Shown here in pieces: positions 7,764 through 15,934 of a stretch of DNA of 37,477 nucleotides (position 1 is the stretch's first letter; each line of letters starts with the position of its first letter). Under the pieces are notes generated by a model. The model made no database searches and was not told the origin of the DNA. It saw only the letters and a program-made list of their open reading frames with translations. The stretch lies in the NCBI GenBank assembly GCA_045565015.1, contig JBJLGD010000021.1:1-37477 (forward strand), in the 5' to 3' direction. Origin of the DNA: GCA-2697345 sp045565015. GTDB lineage: Bacteria; Pseudomonadota; Alphaproteobacteria; Rhodobacterales; Rhodobacteraceae. Position numbers and translations under genes: made by a program.

Positions 7764-8663
7764 TTATCGATCCTTTACACCTTTTACCACTTTTTTAACT
7801 TCATCAAACTCTATACGACGATCTTTTATTTCTTGATTTGTTAGTAGATTAATATTTGAGTAATCTTTTTTCCAATCAATTTTTCCAGACCAGTCAAAGG
7901 GTGACTTTTTAGTTGTCCTTGGCCGGGTTGCCTCAACTAATAAATCAAGAGACATCTTAGTTATTAAATCTTGCGAGGAGACATTATCTGGCAGTCCTGC
8001 TGAATTTCCCAAGGGAAAATCATTAAAGACAAATCTGGGAGCTCCAACATATTCAACAATATCTAAGGCACAACCCATTATTACGGTAGGAGTTCCAGTT
8101 CTCTCTAAGCTCGAGGCAGCCAGTGCGACTGATTGATGGCAAATGGGACAATTAGGAACAAATATTGCAGCATCTACTTTATCTCTTTTAAACAACCTAA
8201 CTAATTCAACACTATCTTTTTCTATAGTTATTTTCTGGGAACGATTTGTTGGTAATCCATAAAAATTTGGAGCTAACCGACCTAAAAGGCCACTTTCTTG
8301 TAATCTAGAAAGTGCCTTTAATGGAAAATATGTATGAATATCACTAGCAGTTGTATGAGTTCGATCGATAGCTATATGAGATATCCTTAAATCAGGAAAG
8401 GGACTAATAGGTTCTCTATAAACGTTAAAAAATTTAGCCTTTCCATTATACGCAGCCCCAGGCCCCTGATTACCGTTTTTGGGATTAAATAGGGCCGCTG
8501 TTGTAACAATTCCAACTGTAGAATTTTTTAAAGGTTTTTTCAATTTAGCAAATGGTATTTCACGTTGTCTAGCCCATCTATATGGCTCACCATAGCCCAG
8601 ACCAGTATAATACTTACTTATACGCTCCATATAGTTTAAAGGTTCAGATAAACGTTTGACCAA
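7764..8663 (-). CDS. GrdB/PrdB-like reductase-family protein without selenocysteine
   Basis: A 299-residue protein resembling the selenoprotein-B subunits of glycine, sarcosine, betaine and proline reductases, as found in aerobic marine proteobacteria. The segment AAIFVPNCPICHQS places a CxxC (Cys172, Cys175) where clostridial enzymes carry Sec, followed by the conserved FNDFPLGNSAGLP block. The reading frame has no internal TGA, so Cys replaces Sec. The start is TTG at 8663: a strong GGAGG (8672-8676 on the complementary strand) lies eight bases ahead, better placed than for the internal ATG at residue 12. No GrdA, GrdC or thioredoxin partners are nearby, so classical glycine-reductase activity is unlikely. 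A thiol-redox or C-S/C-N cleaving role is possible; the substrate is unknown. Confidence 0.78.
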   Translation of the reverse strand: MVKRLSEPLNYMERISKYYTGLGYGEPYRWARQREIPFAKLKKPLKNSTVGIVTTAALFNPKNGNQGPGAAYNGKAKFFNVYREPISPFPDLRISHIAIDRTHTTASDIHTYFPLKALSRLQESGLLGRLAPNFYGLPTNRSQKITIEKDSVELVRLFKRDKVDAAIFVPNCPICHQSVALAASSLERTGTPTVIMGCALDIVEYVGAPRFVFNDFPLGNSAGLPDNVSSQDLITKMSLDLLVEATRPRTTKKSPFDWSGKIDWKKDYSNINLLTNQEIKDRRIEFDEVKKVVKGVKDR

Positions 8664-8845
8664 GGTAGTAGCCTCCTCGTAATTGGAGTAAAGGTAACAA
8701 CCCCAGACATAATAAACAATTTATTTTCAAAATAATTAAATATTTATAAAGTTTCTATTTAAGTTAATAACCTAGAGGCTGAATTATCAAAAAGAGATTG
8801 AATGGAAATATAATTACTATTGTAATCTCTAAATTATAGGATTTA

Positions 8846-10126
8846 ATGCCCATATCGTCAGGCAAAAGGTTACTAAAAATGGTCAATTCCGAAAGCGGTA
8901 TAAAAAGGTTATTTATGCTCGCTTCAGTGAATAATGTTCGAAATCTCTGGTTTACTGGCGTGTTTACTGGTATCAATCGCTGGACAGAAATACTCGTCAT
9001 AGGAATTTTTACCTACCAATTGACTGGTTCTCCTCTGATCGTCGCCATTATAGCTTTTACTAATACTGTGCCAGGGGCACTCTTTGGAGTATTCGTGGGG
9101 GTAATTGGAGAGCGATTTAATAAGCGTTTTGTATTATTACTTGGTTATAGCAGTATGGTAGTTGTAATGAGTGTGCTTTTTTACTTAGCTATTACAGAAA
9201 AGCTAACATTATGGCATTTAGCAATCGGCACTTTTTTAAGCGGGTCAATTGGAACGATGGAGTATCCAATTCGCCGAACGCTATTAGGTGAGTCAGGAGG
9301 ATTAGATAACGCTTCGACCTGCCTTACATTTGATGTTGCTATAGGTAAAATTACAATGTTCATTGGGCCGCTACTCGGTGGAATTTTAATGCATAATGTT
9401 GGCATACAAGGTTTTTACCTTTTAGCAGGTATCTCACTAGCTTTTGCTCTAATATTTGCATCTAAAGTTAAAATAGTTCCGACTACTAAGACGCAAATTA
9501 AAAACTATTTTTTCCGTAGTGTCCAAGATGGAATTTTACAAGCTCACAATAATAAATCAGTCTTCGGAGTACTGCTTCTGACTATTATTCTAAACTTTTT
9601 TGGTTACTCTTTTATCTCTATGGTTCCTGTTATTGGTGCCAGTAAGTTGGGTCTCAGTTCAGTTTCAATTGGAGTATTATCGTCTATGCTTGGTGCTGGC
9701 GCATTAATTAACCTACTGATACTTGCAGTAAAAGCAAAGCCTAACCTCTTCATGAGATATTTTTTGGGCGGCACTTTAATGGTACTAATAACAATCTTCT
9801 TTTTTGCTATAACCCCTGTGTTTGGATTAGCGCTCGTAGTGCTGTTCGTTGGGGGGTTGGGAGAGGCTGGATTTAGCTCGATGCAGGCCACCATTGCATT
9901 CACAACAACCCCTCCCGAAGCTCGTAGTCGTATAATGGGTTTAATAGTAGTCTGCATTGGCTTTGGTCCTTTAGGTGTTTTACATACTGGTTTTATGGCT
10001 AATTGGTTAGGTGCAGATATTGCGATTGGTATTATTGCGATAGAGGGTATGATAGCAACATTGATATGTTTATGGCTAATACCGGCATTAAGACAGCCAG
10101 GAGTCAAAATATTCAATACCAAATAA
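8846..10126 (+). CDS. MFS transporter (drug/siderophore-exporter type)
   Basis: A 426-residue protein with about twelve hydrophobic segments. The loop after segment two reads GERFNKRFVLLLGY, the MFS motif-A position, and the layout matches the EntS-like MFS_3 group of exporters. GGL-rich glycine motifs in segments 10-11 (LFVGGLGEAGFSS) are also typical. AGGA precedes the first ATG closely; a second ATG at residue 12 (8879) is a possible alternative start. It diverges from the GrdB-like gene with 182 bp between them, so a shared regulatory region is likely. Substrate unknown. Confidence 0.85.
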   Translation: MPISSGKRLLKMVNSESGIKRLFMLASVNNVRNLWFTGVFTGINRWTEILVIGIFTYQLTGSPLIVAIIAFTNTVPGALFGVFVGVIGERFNKRFVLLLGYSSMVVVMSVLFYLAITEKLTLWHLAIGTFLSGSIGTMEYPIRRTLLGESGGLDNASTCLTFDVAIGKITMFIGPLLGGILMHNVGIQGFYLLAGISLAFALIFASKVKIVPTTKTQIKNYFFRSVQDGILQAHNNKSVFGVLLLTIILNFFGYSFISMVPVIGASKLGLSSVSIGVLSSMLGAGALINLLILAVKAKPNLFMRYFLGGTLMVLITIFFFAITPVFGLALVVLFVGGLGEAGFSSMQATIAFTTTPPEARSRIMGLIVVCIGFGPLGVLHTGFMANWLGADIAIGIIAIEGMIATLICLWLIPALRQPGVKIFNTK

Positions 10127-10162
10127 TTGCAACACCTAAAACCAGCACTGTCTAAAATAAAT

Positions 10163-11395
10163 TTATCCTTGAGCTACGCCCCAGATCTCAACAGTTGAGT
10201 CGGAAGTCTGCATATGTGGGACTGGTACTAACGTGATTGGAGGTAAAACGCCACCACAACAATCTTGCAGCAGTCTTAACAGCTGTTGAGTAACGTTTTC
10301 GTCATTTGGTGCAGTATAGTAACATACCATAAGCTTCAGGTCTGAGGGACTTCGACCAAACGGACGTAGCAAATCACTTAAATAACTCATAGTAAAGCGG
10401 GTCTGAGGTAATAGCTGACCAGGTAAAACTCGCTTTCCGGTGTTAGAGAATGGTTCAGCAGGCACCTGTCCACCAAGCCAAATCATATTACGCATTTTCT
10501 GAGCTTGACGGTAAGGCAAATTTAATTGCCAATCCCAGACCCTTGCTGGCCATGCATCCTCTCGGGGGATATATTTATCAAAGCTATTACGACGTTCACG
10601 CATCGCAAGAACTTCAATTTTTGTGTGCGTATTTTCTGGCCATAGTGTATGACAAGGGACAACAGTAGCGGGAGGACCCGGTTCACTAAAGTATGAGGCA
10701 CGAGCCTTAGCAAGAGGCGCCCAATCTTTACGCGTGGTCCCGAAATAATAACCCTCCATTTTAATACTATCTTGGAGTGAGGCCCCTACAGACTTCAATG
10801 AATTTTGAAGTGAGGGCATTATAATGTGAGATTGGCCTGGACCATCTAAAGACATCTCCAATTTTTTATTAAAATGAGCAGCGGTCCGGTTTGACACTGC
10901 TATGAATTCTCCTGCCCTTAATGAAGTTGTTACTAAGGGCCGCCTGGAGGAATCATCCCCAGGAACTTCAAGCGGTTGAGAAGCAAATTGAAAGTCACCC
11001 CGTTTGCGCCAACCACGAGCTGCAATTACTTGAATCTGGACTTCCTGACCTTGAAAAGGTTGCAGTGGTACAGGTAGAGTTGATATTACTGGAGACGGGT
11101 CCATTGGAAGAATATCCTGCAGTGCACTAATAAGGGTGATCTCGTCACTTATTTCACTTGGCGTGTAAAAGACTTTAAGTCTAACAGCATCAGCTAGTGT
11201 GCAATTTTCTTGATTAAGTGCGATAGCTATATTTTTAACTGTTCCAGGGATCTGAGCAATGATATTACCAACGTTTCTTATTTTACCCTTAGCATCAAAG
11301 TCGCCCGCCCCACCTACAAAAGAAAGAGTATCCGTAGACCCGCAAACATCGTGGGTCAATGTTGTGGGTAATGACCAAATAAGTTCGTTTAACAT
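10163..11395 (-). CDS. protein with three tandem RidA-like (YjgF/UK114) modules
   Basis: A 410-residue protein whose sequence falls into three successive RidA-type modules, near residues 20-126, 160-265 and 290-408. Each ends in the family-like strand pair: VQIQVIAARG, TKIEVLAMRE and TVEIWGVA. Module three also has the WLGGQVPAE and LRPFGRSPSDLKLMVCYY blocks. The Arg of the PAR(T/S) segment needed by RidA for enamine/imine hydrolysis is not seen in any module (the equivalent stretches read SPVIST, PPATVV and PPITLV), so deaminase activity is doubtful. RidA proteins act as trimers; one chain with three modules could form an internal pseudo-trimer. AAGGAG lies upstream of the ATG, and a DUF1330 gene 18 bp upstream forms an operon. 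G+C is higher than in neighbours. Confidence 0.75.
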   Translation of the reverse strand: MLNELIWSLPTTLTHDVCGSTDTLSFVGGAGDFDAKGKIRNVGNIIAQIPGTVKNIAIALNQENCTLADAVRLKVFYTPSEISDEITLISALQDILPMDPSPVISTLPVPLQPFQGQEVQIQVIAARGWRKRGDFQFASQPLEVPGDDSSRRPLVTTSLRAGEFIAVSNRTAAHFNKKLEMSLDGPGQSHIIMPSLQNSLKSVGASLQDSIKMEGYYFGTTRKDWAPLAKARASYFSEPGPPATVVPCHTLWPENTHTKIEVLAMRERRNSFDKYIPREDAWPARVWDWQLNLPYRQAQKMRNMIWLGGQVPAEPFSNTGKRVLPGQLLPQTRFTMSYLSDLLRPFGRSPSDLKLMVCYYTAPNDENVTQQLLRLLQDCCGGVLPPITLVPVPHMQTSDSTVEIWGVAQG

Positions 11396-11413
11396 AACCT
11401 TATTACTCCTTTG

Positions 11414-11803
11414 CTATTTTTTAGTATAGTCCTCACACTTATGTAAATCTGCATGTGCAACAGCTAAATCTCTTAACCTCATATTTTCTTTTGATGATGG
11501 TGCGTCCATTAGCTGCATGAACGACTTATGGCTTGGATACCAAATTCCTAGTGCTTCATCTATTTTTTGGTTACCAACAACTTGGCTTTGTATATTTGTT
11601 CTCCATAAAATCTTACCACCAACCTCAAGAAGAAGTTTCTCCAAAATACTCATATATTTTTTGTAAAGAGTACCTTCTGGATATTCTGCCTCCTCAGAAT
11701 AGCGGTTGAGGTTCAACATAAAAACTGATGTGTCTGCACTGCTCTCTGAGATTCTTTTAAAATTTTCGATTTCTGCAATATTCACACTTGGCAAATCAAC
11801 CAT
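11414..11803 (-). CDS. DUF1330-like small dimeric alpha/beta-barrel protein
   Basis: A 129-residue protein whose central part (FMLNLNRYSEEAEY, then EKLLLEVGGKILWR, then GIWYPSHKSFMQLM) matches the ferredoxin-like fold of DUF1330, a relative of the EthD and antibiotic-monooxygenase families. No catalytic residues are established. AAGGGGG lies just ahead of the ATG, a strong ribosome-binding site. It is the first gene of a pair with the triple RidA-like gene, which hints that both handle the same reactive small molecule. That link is inference. Confidence 0.75.
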   Translation of the reverse strand: MVDLPSVNIAEIENFKRISESSADTSVFMLNLNRYSEEAEYPEGTLYKKYMSILEKLLLEVGGKILWRTNIQSQVVGNQKIDEALGIWYPSHKSFMQLMDAPSSKENMRLRDLAVAHADLHKCEDYTKK

Positions 11804-12049
11804 ATTAACCCCCTTAAATTTTTAAAGTATAGAAAGCCTATTTAATTGACGCGTTAAGTCAATCATTGGCATCATTATTTAAGCACTAAATCCCCAATTT
11901 AGGTAACTTTACTGATATGAATTAAATTTTATGGCCTAGTTTATTTTAGACAGAAAAAGAAACCTAAACGATCTCAGTCAAAAATTGATCTTGTATTTTA
12001 TATCCTCAAAGTTTATCTGTTTTTGACGACTATAATATTCAAGGCATGA

Positions 12050-12124
12050 TCCGGCGTAGCTCAGCGGTAGAGCAGTTGACTGTTAATCAATTGGTCGTAG
12101 GTTCGATCCCTACCGCCGGAGCCA
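12050..12124 (+). tRNA. tRNA-Asn (anticodon GTT)
   Basis: A complete cloverleaf: acceptor arms TCCGGCG and CGCCGGA, D-loop with AGCGGTAGA, anticodon stem GTTGA/TCAAT around the loop CTGTTAA with GTT at 12082-12084, and the T-arm GTTCGATCC. CCA is encoded at 12122-12124. A TATAAT hexamer at 12031-12036 is a well-placed -10 element. The terminator at 12136-12166 follows directly, so the gene is a single-tRNA transcript. Confidence 0.97.
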
Positions 12125-12135
12125 ATAACATCAAT

Positions 12136-12166
12136 AGCTTAGTACATTCCATGCTGAGCTTTTTTT
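12136..12166 (+). terminator. rho-independent terminator of tRNA-Asn
   Basis: AGCTTAG (12136-12142) pairs with CTGAGCT (12154-12160), with one G-U pair and an 11-base loop, and is followed by an unbroken T-run to 12166. It lies 12 bases after the CCA end of the tRNA. Confidence 0.85.
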
Positions 12167-12275
12167 GTGTTTGGGCTATAAGTGGTTTACCAAACTCTCA
12201 GATTCATCTTCCTTCATCTATCTGAACAAATCGATTCATTATAAATCAGAACTACCAAATACTAAGACTGATCAC

Positions 12276-12953
12276 CTAAGCGGTTTGCAAGAGTTTCGAT
12301 AGATCATCCATACCAACAACATGACAATAAATCATATTTATGATCTCCAGCTCTTTCTCGTGCAAATCCATTGTTGCAGCCGCACAAGCGTCATGGACGA
12401 CAACCACGCCAAAGCTTTCGTCAGCCAATGATCGAACAGTTGAACTGACACATTGGTCGGTGAAAATGCCAGAAACAATTACATCGGTAATGCCGATATT
12501 ATGCAACATCAGCCGCAAATTAGTACCAGTCAATGCGCTATCAGTAGTTTTGGTCACTACAATTTCGTCGTCCTGAGGAGACAACTCAGGTACTATTTGA
12601 CTGTCTTTACGGTCTTTGGGCAACAGCAAATAGTTAAACCCCGGTTTTTTCTGGCTGAGAGAGCGGTCACGGCCATCTTGTGTCTCACAAGCAATACGAG
12701 CAAACACCACTTCGAGCCCCTTATCTCGCGCCCAGGTTAGCAACTTGGCGTTATTCGGGATCACAATATTGTTCATTCGATCGTAAAACGGTTGCCAACG
12801 CGTAGCCTCGGCAGGGTCATCATCAGGCACGAGATAGGTGTTCTGGATATCAATTACTAAAAGCGCCGTACGCTTGCACTCCAACACAATATCATCCGGA
12901 TCATCAGCGGTTTCATAGTAAAAACTGCGATAGGCTTTTTTCCAGTTATTCAT
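12276..12953 (-). CDS. isochorismatase-family cysteine hydrolase
   Basis: A 225-residue cysteine hydrolase. The catalytic triad of the family is visible: Asp35 in LLVIDIQN, Lys135 in VVTKTTDSA and Cys168 in GIFTDQCVSSTVRS. The sequence around the Cys and the DACAAAT block resemble amidases such as biuret, ureidoacrylate (RutB) and N-carbamoylsarcosine hydrolases more than true isochorismatases, so an amide or carbamoyl substrate releasing ammonia is likely; the exact one is unknown. GGAG precedes the ATG by about nine bases. By eye, G+C is about half, against roughly one third in the adjacent folA and intergenic DNA, which hints at a different origin. It is transcribed divergently from folA. 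Confidence 0.88.
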   Translation of the reverse strand: MNNWKKAYRSFYYETADDPDDIVLECKRTALLVIDIQNTYLVPDDDPAEATRWQPFYDRMNNIVIPNNAKLLTWARDKGLEVVFARIACETQDGRDRSLSQKKPGFNYLLLPKDRKDSQIVPELSPQDDEIVVTKTTDSALTGTNLRLMLHNIGITDVIVSGIFTDQCVSSTVRSLADESFGVVVVHDACAAATMDLHEKELEIINMIYCHVVGMDDLSKLLQTA

Positions 12954-13100
12954 CTGATGTCTCCAAAACGCTGTCGATACTGCACTACTAGGTCTACCTC
13001 ATTCGGACGGTTATGACGACAAAGCAAGCCGACTTAGGTATATATAACTTAGCACATAAAATGTTACAAAACTTTTGGCCGACATACAAATAATAGCTCT

Positions 13101-13120
13101 ACTTTTAGAAAACAATAGAG
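13101..13120 (+). repeat. second copy of the ACTTTTAGAAA-CAATAGAG box
   Basis: This 20-base site matches 5400-5418 except for one extra A. It lies about 148 bp upstream of the isochorismatase-family gene and about 108 bp upstream of folA. A GTTACAAAAC word at 13063-13072 lies nearby, echoing the motif set around the Wzz gene. The rest of the 12954-13227 interval shows no gene. Confidence 0.35.
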
Positions 13121-13227
13121 TATAAAATAATTAATGGTAATTTTTAATTTATATCAACATAAGTCCACGGTCTAAGTAGTATCTTGATTTCCGGGACCCA
13201 ATACTTTGGTAAAAATAGAAGGCAAAA

Positions 13228-13707
13228 ATGATAAAAGCAATTCTAGCCTGTGATGAGGATTGGGGTATCGGCAAAGACGGAAATTTGCCTTGGCCACATA
13301 ATCCAGAAGATCTAAAATGGTTTAAAAAAAATACCGTAGGCGCTGTAGTGGTAATGGGTAAGTCAACATGGGGCAGTCTACCATTCAAACCTTTACCCGA
13401 AAGAGAAAATATAATCGTCACTAGCAGTAAACAAGAGTTTGGTACTAGTGATTATGAATTTGTAAAATTTACTAGTATAAAACCAAAACTTTTAAAAATT
13501 AAAGAAACCAAAGATGTCTGGATTATTGGTGGCGCCAAATTAATCGAAGGATTACTCGATATAATAACTGAATTTCACTTAAGTCAGATTAAAGGAGTTT
13601 ATAATTGCGATACCTTTTTGCCAAAAAATTTAATAGAGAATTACTATTATAAAAGACAAAGTGGCGAACTTGGTAGTGTAAGTTTTGATATATGGTGTAA
13701 AAAATGA
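13228..13707 (+). CDS. folA: dihydrofolate reductase
   Basis: Reduces dihydrofolate to tetrahydrofolate with NADPH. The 159 residues carry the DHFR pattern: ACDEDWGIGKDGNLPWP at the N-terminus with the substrate-binding loop, an acidic residue in the NPEDLKWFKK helix, VVVMGKSTWGSL for NADPH binding, and DVWIIGGAKLI for the second cofactor glycines. AAGG precedes the ATG. The stop codon overlaps the thyA start by four bases (ATGA), so the two are translationally coupled. The order folA then thyA is the reverse of the common bacterial thyA-folA order. Confidence 0.94.
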   Translation: MIKAILACDEDWGIGKDGNLPWPHNPEDLKWFKKNTVGAVVVMGKSTWGSLPFKPLPERENIIVTSSKQEFGTSDYEFVKFTSIKPKLLKIKETKDVWIIGGAKLIEGLLDIITEFHLSQIKGVYNCDTFLPKNLIENYYYKRQSGELGSVSFDIWCKK

Positions 13708-14582
13708 AACAATATTTAAACGCTTTACAACATATTATGGATAACGGCGAAGAAGTAAGCGATCGAACCGGAATAGGTACTTATAGTGTATTTGGCTACC
13801 AAATGCAGTTTAATCTCCAAAGTGGTTTTCCCGCTGTTACCACAAAAAAACTAGCCTGGAGAAGCGTTATAGGAGAGCTTCTATGGTTCTTAGAGGGTAG
13901 CACGGATGAAAGGCGTTTGGCAGAATTAACGTTTTCTAAAAATCGATCTGACCTAATTGGAACAAAAACTATTTGGACTGCAAATGCTGATGCACAAGGC
14001 GTTGAGCTTGGATATACCAATGATGATTTGGTGAAACAATTGGGTCCTGTTTATGGCCACCAATGGAGACATTTCGATAGAGCTGATGGGGAAAATGAAA
14101 ATAAAACTGACCAGATAGCTTGGTTAATAAATGAAATTTTAATAAACCCTCATAGTAGACGATTGATCCTGTCCGCGTGGAATCCAAATCAAATAAATGA
14201 AATGGCCTTACCTCCTTGTCATACGTTAGCACAATTTAGAGTCATGAATGGTAAGCTAAGCTGTCAACTTTATCAAAGAAGTGCGGATATGTTCTTAGGT
14301 GTTCCATTTAATATTGCCAGTTATAGTTTACTAACACACATGATAGCTCAAATATGCAATTTAAAATTAGGGTCATTCGTTTGGGTCGGTGGAGATTGCC
14401 ATATATACAAAAACCATAGGGAACAAGTCACTCAACAGCTCAAAAGAAAACCACAAAAGTTACCCAATTTAATAATGCCACTTTTTAAAAATTTAAATGA
14501 ATTATTAAAAACAACTCCAAAAGACTACATACTGGAAAACTATAAACCATTAGAAAGTATAAAAGCTCCAATGGCTGTGTAA
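13704..14582 (+). CDS. thyA: thymidylate synthase
   Basis: Makes dTMP from dUMP using methylene-tetrahydrofolate as both carbon donor and reductant, producing dihydrofolate for the upstream DHFR to recycle. The nucleophile Cys172 sits in LPPCHTLAQF, with RSADMFLGVPFNIA for dUMP binding and a C-terminus ending IKAPMAV as expected. At 292 residues it is longer than the 264-residue E. coli enzyme, from an insertion in the small domain around residues 85-135 that resembles longer TS forms. It starts within the folA stop codon. Confidence 0.97.
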   Translation: MKQYLNALQHIMDNGEEVSDRTGIGTYSVFGYQMQFNLQSGFPAVTTKKLAWRSVIGELLWFLEGSTDERRLAELTFSKNRSDLIGTKTIWTANADAQGVELGYTNDDLVKQLGPVYGHQWRHFDRADGENENKTDQIAWLINEILINPHSRRLILSAWNPNQINEMALPPCHTLAQFRVMNGKLSCQLYQRSADMFLGVPFNIASYSLLTHMIAQICNLKLGSFVWVGGDCHIYKNHREQVTQQLKRKPQKLPNLIMPLFKNLNELLKTTPKDYILENYKPLESIKAPMAV

Positions 14583-14596
14583 GATACGGTTATTAA

Positions 14597-14628
14597 AAGA
14601 GTTGGTTAATGATTAATCAATTACTCTT
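14597..14628. terminator. imperfect hairpin between convergent thyA and P450 genes
   Basis: AAGAGT (14597-14602) pairs with ACTCTT (14623-14628), and inside them TGGTTAA pairs with TTAATCA across a three-base loop, leaving a small bulge. Short T-runs occur on the minus-strand side, so it may act as a weak shared terminator. Confidence 0.45.
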
Positions 14629-14659
14629 AGGTTTAAAAATGATTTCCCAAATAAACAGA

Positions 14660-15838
14660 TTATTGCAATAACACGGGCAATTGGATTGGGCCTCTAAAAC
14701 CAAATCCATGCCATTTTACATCAGAAAGATTAGGGATTTTCATATTGGGGAATTTTTCGAATAATAACGGCAACATAACATGGGCCACCGCTCTACGTGC
14801 CACATGTGTTCCCATACAGAAATGTGGACCGTTACCAAATGCCTGATGGTTATTTGTTGTGCGATAAACATTAAATAATTCTCCATTTTCAAAAAGATCC
14901 TCATCCCAATTCGCACTTGCCTGAATAGTCATCAGTGTATCACCTTTAGGAATAAAACAGTCTCGAATTTTGATATCTTGTGTTGCTACACGCGATGACA
15001 ATTGAATGGGCGCCACCCATCTTATTCCCTCTTCAAATGCTTTAACCCAGTCATCTTGACGTTTAACTTCCTCAAGTTGATCGGGGTTTGTCAACAACCC
15101 GTAAAGAATTGTATTTAGGGCATCACGTGGTTCATTTATACCTCCACCAATTGCTATCTTAATATTGGCATACATCTGTTTTTCCGGAATGGGGTGATCT
15201 GCATTTACCATTACTGAAAACGCCGAATTATTTGGATTAGCTTTATAATAATCTTTTAATTTATTAAGTAATTTATGGATTGCTTCATTCGCACGATCTG
15301 CTCTCTCAAAGGGTTCTGGTCGCCAACCAAAATTGCCAGCACCGTTGATTAATGCCTGAGACCACTCAATCATTTCATCATCAGTTGCATCCTCTATACC
15401 AAGTAAAAACGCTAAACCACGCGCTGCATATGCTCCAGATAAAACTCCAAAAAAATCAACCACCTCATCTTTAGGCAATTGATCCACATATGCTCTTGCC
15501 GTCTCTTCGTATCTTGGCATCCAATCATTTTGAATAACTTTTGGTGCATAGGCTGGTGCCATCGCCATCCGGTCACGCATATGATCGCTACCATCTTTCC
15601 GCATTAAGGTATGTGCCCAAAAAGCACGTTTCATCGGTGTTCCGCGATCATCAGAGCTAAACAACTTAGGATTATCTTTTACATATTTTGTATCCTCGGC
15701 CTTGGTAATGAACGTCCGGCCCACCGACTTTACTCGCGCGACGGGCGCATTACAACGTAAGTGCTTATAAATGGGATAAGGATCACAATTGAGTTGGTCT
15801 AAAGAGATATCTTTAATAAGCGGTGCTAAGCTTTCCAT
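14660..15838 (-). CDS. cytochrome P450
   Basis: A 392-residue soluble bacterial P450. The heme Cys is Cys341 in FGNGPHFCMGTHVAR, and the K-helix ExxR is Glu270-Arg273 in EEGIRW. The I-helix reads GGGINEPRDAL (231-241): the usual acid-Thr pair that delivers protons to oxygen is replaced by Glu-Pro, which occurs in some bacterial P450 groups. It needs a ferredoxin and a reductase, and neither is adjacent. No terpene or polyketide genes are nearby, so a catabolic oxidation of an imported compound fits better than a biosynthetic role. The ribosome-binding site before the ATG is weak. Substrate unknown. Confidence 0.93.
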   Translation of the reverse strand: MESLAPLIKDISLDQLNCDPYPIYKHLRCNAPVARVKSVGRTFITKAEDTKYVKDNPKLFSSDDRGTPMKRAFWAHTLMRKDGSDHMRDRMAMAPAYAPKVIQNDWMPRYEETARAYVDQLPKDEVVDFFGVLSGAYAARGLAFLLGIEDATDDEMIEWSQALINGAGNFGWRPEPFERADRANEAIHKLLNKLKDYYKANPNNSAFSVMVNADHPIPEKQMYANIKIAIGGGINEPRDALNTILYGLLTNPDQLEEVKRQDDWVKAFEEGIRWVAPIQLSSRVATQDIKIRDCFIPKGDTLMTIQASANWDEDLFENGELFNVYRTTNNHQAFGNGPHFCMGTHVARRAVAHVMLPLLFEKFPNMKIPNLSDVKWHGFGFRGPIQLPVLLQ

Positions 15839-15934
15839 TTTGCCAACCCAATTACTAGAAAATTAGTGCTAAACTAGTTGATAGATATATCAAGTAAGTT
15901 ATTTAATGCTCCTTAGTAAATTAAAAAAATTACT

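Noticed and set aside
7764..8663. Selenoprotein with UGA-coded Sec
   Set aside because: The site corresponding to Sec is TGT/TGC-coded Cys and there is no in-frame TGA in the gene.
10450..10668. Plus-strand frames inside the triple RidA-like gene
   Set aside because: They are antisense to the conserved frame and appear because that gene has higher G+C with fewer chance stops.
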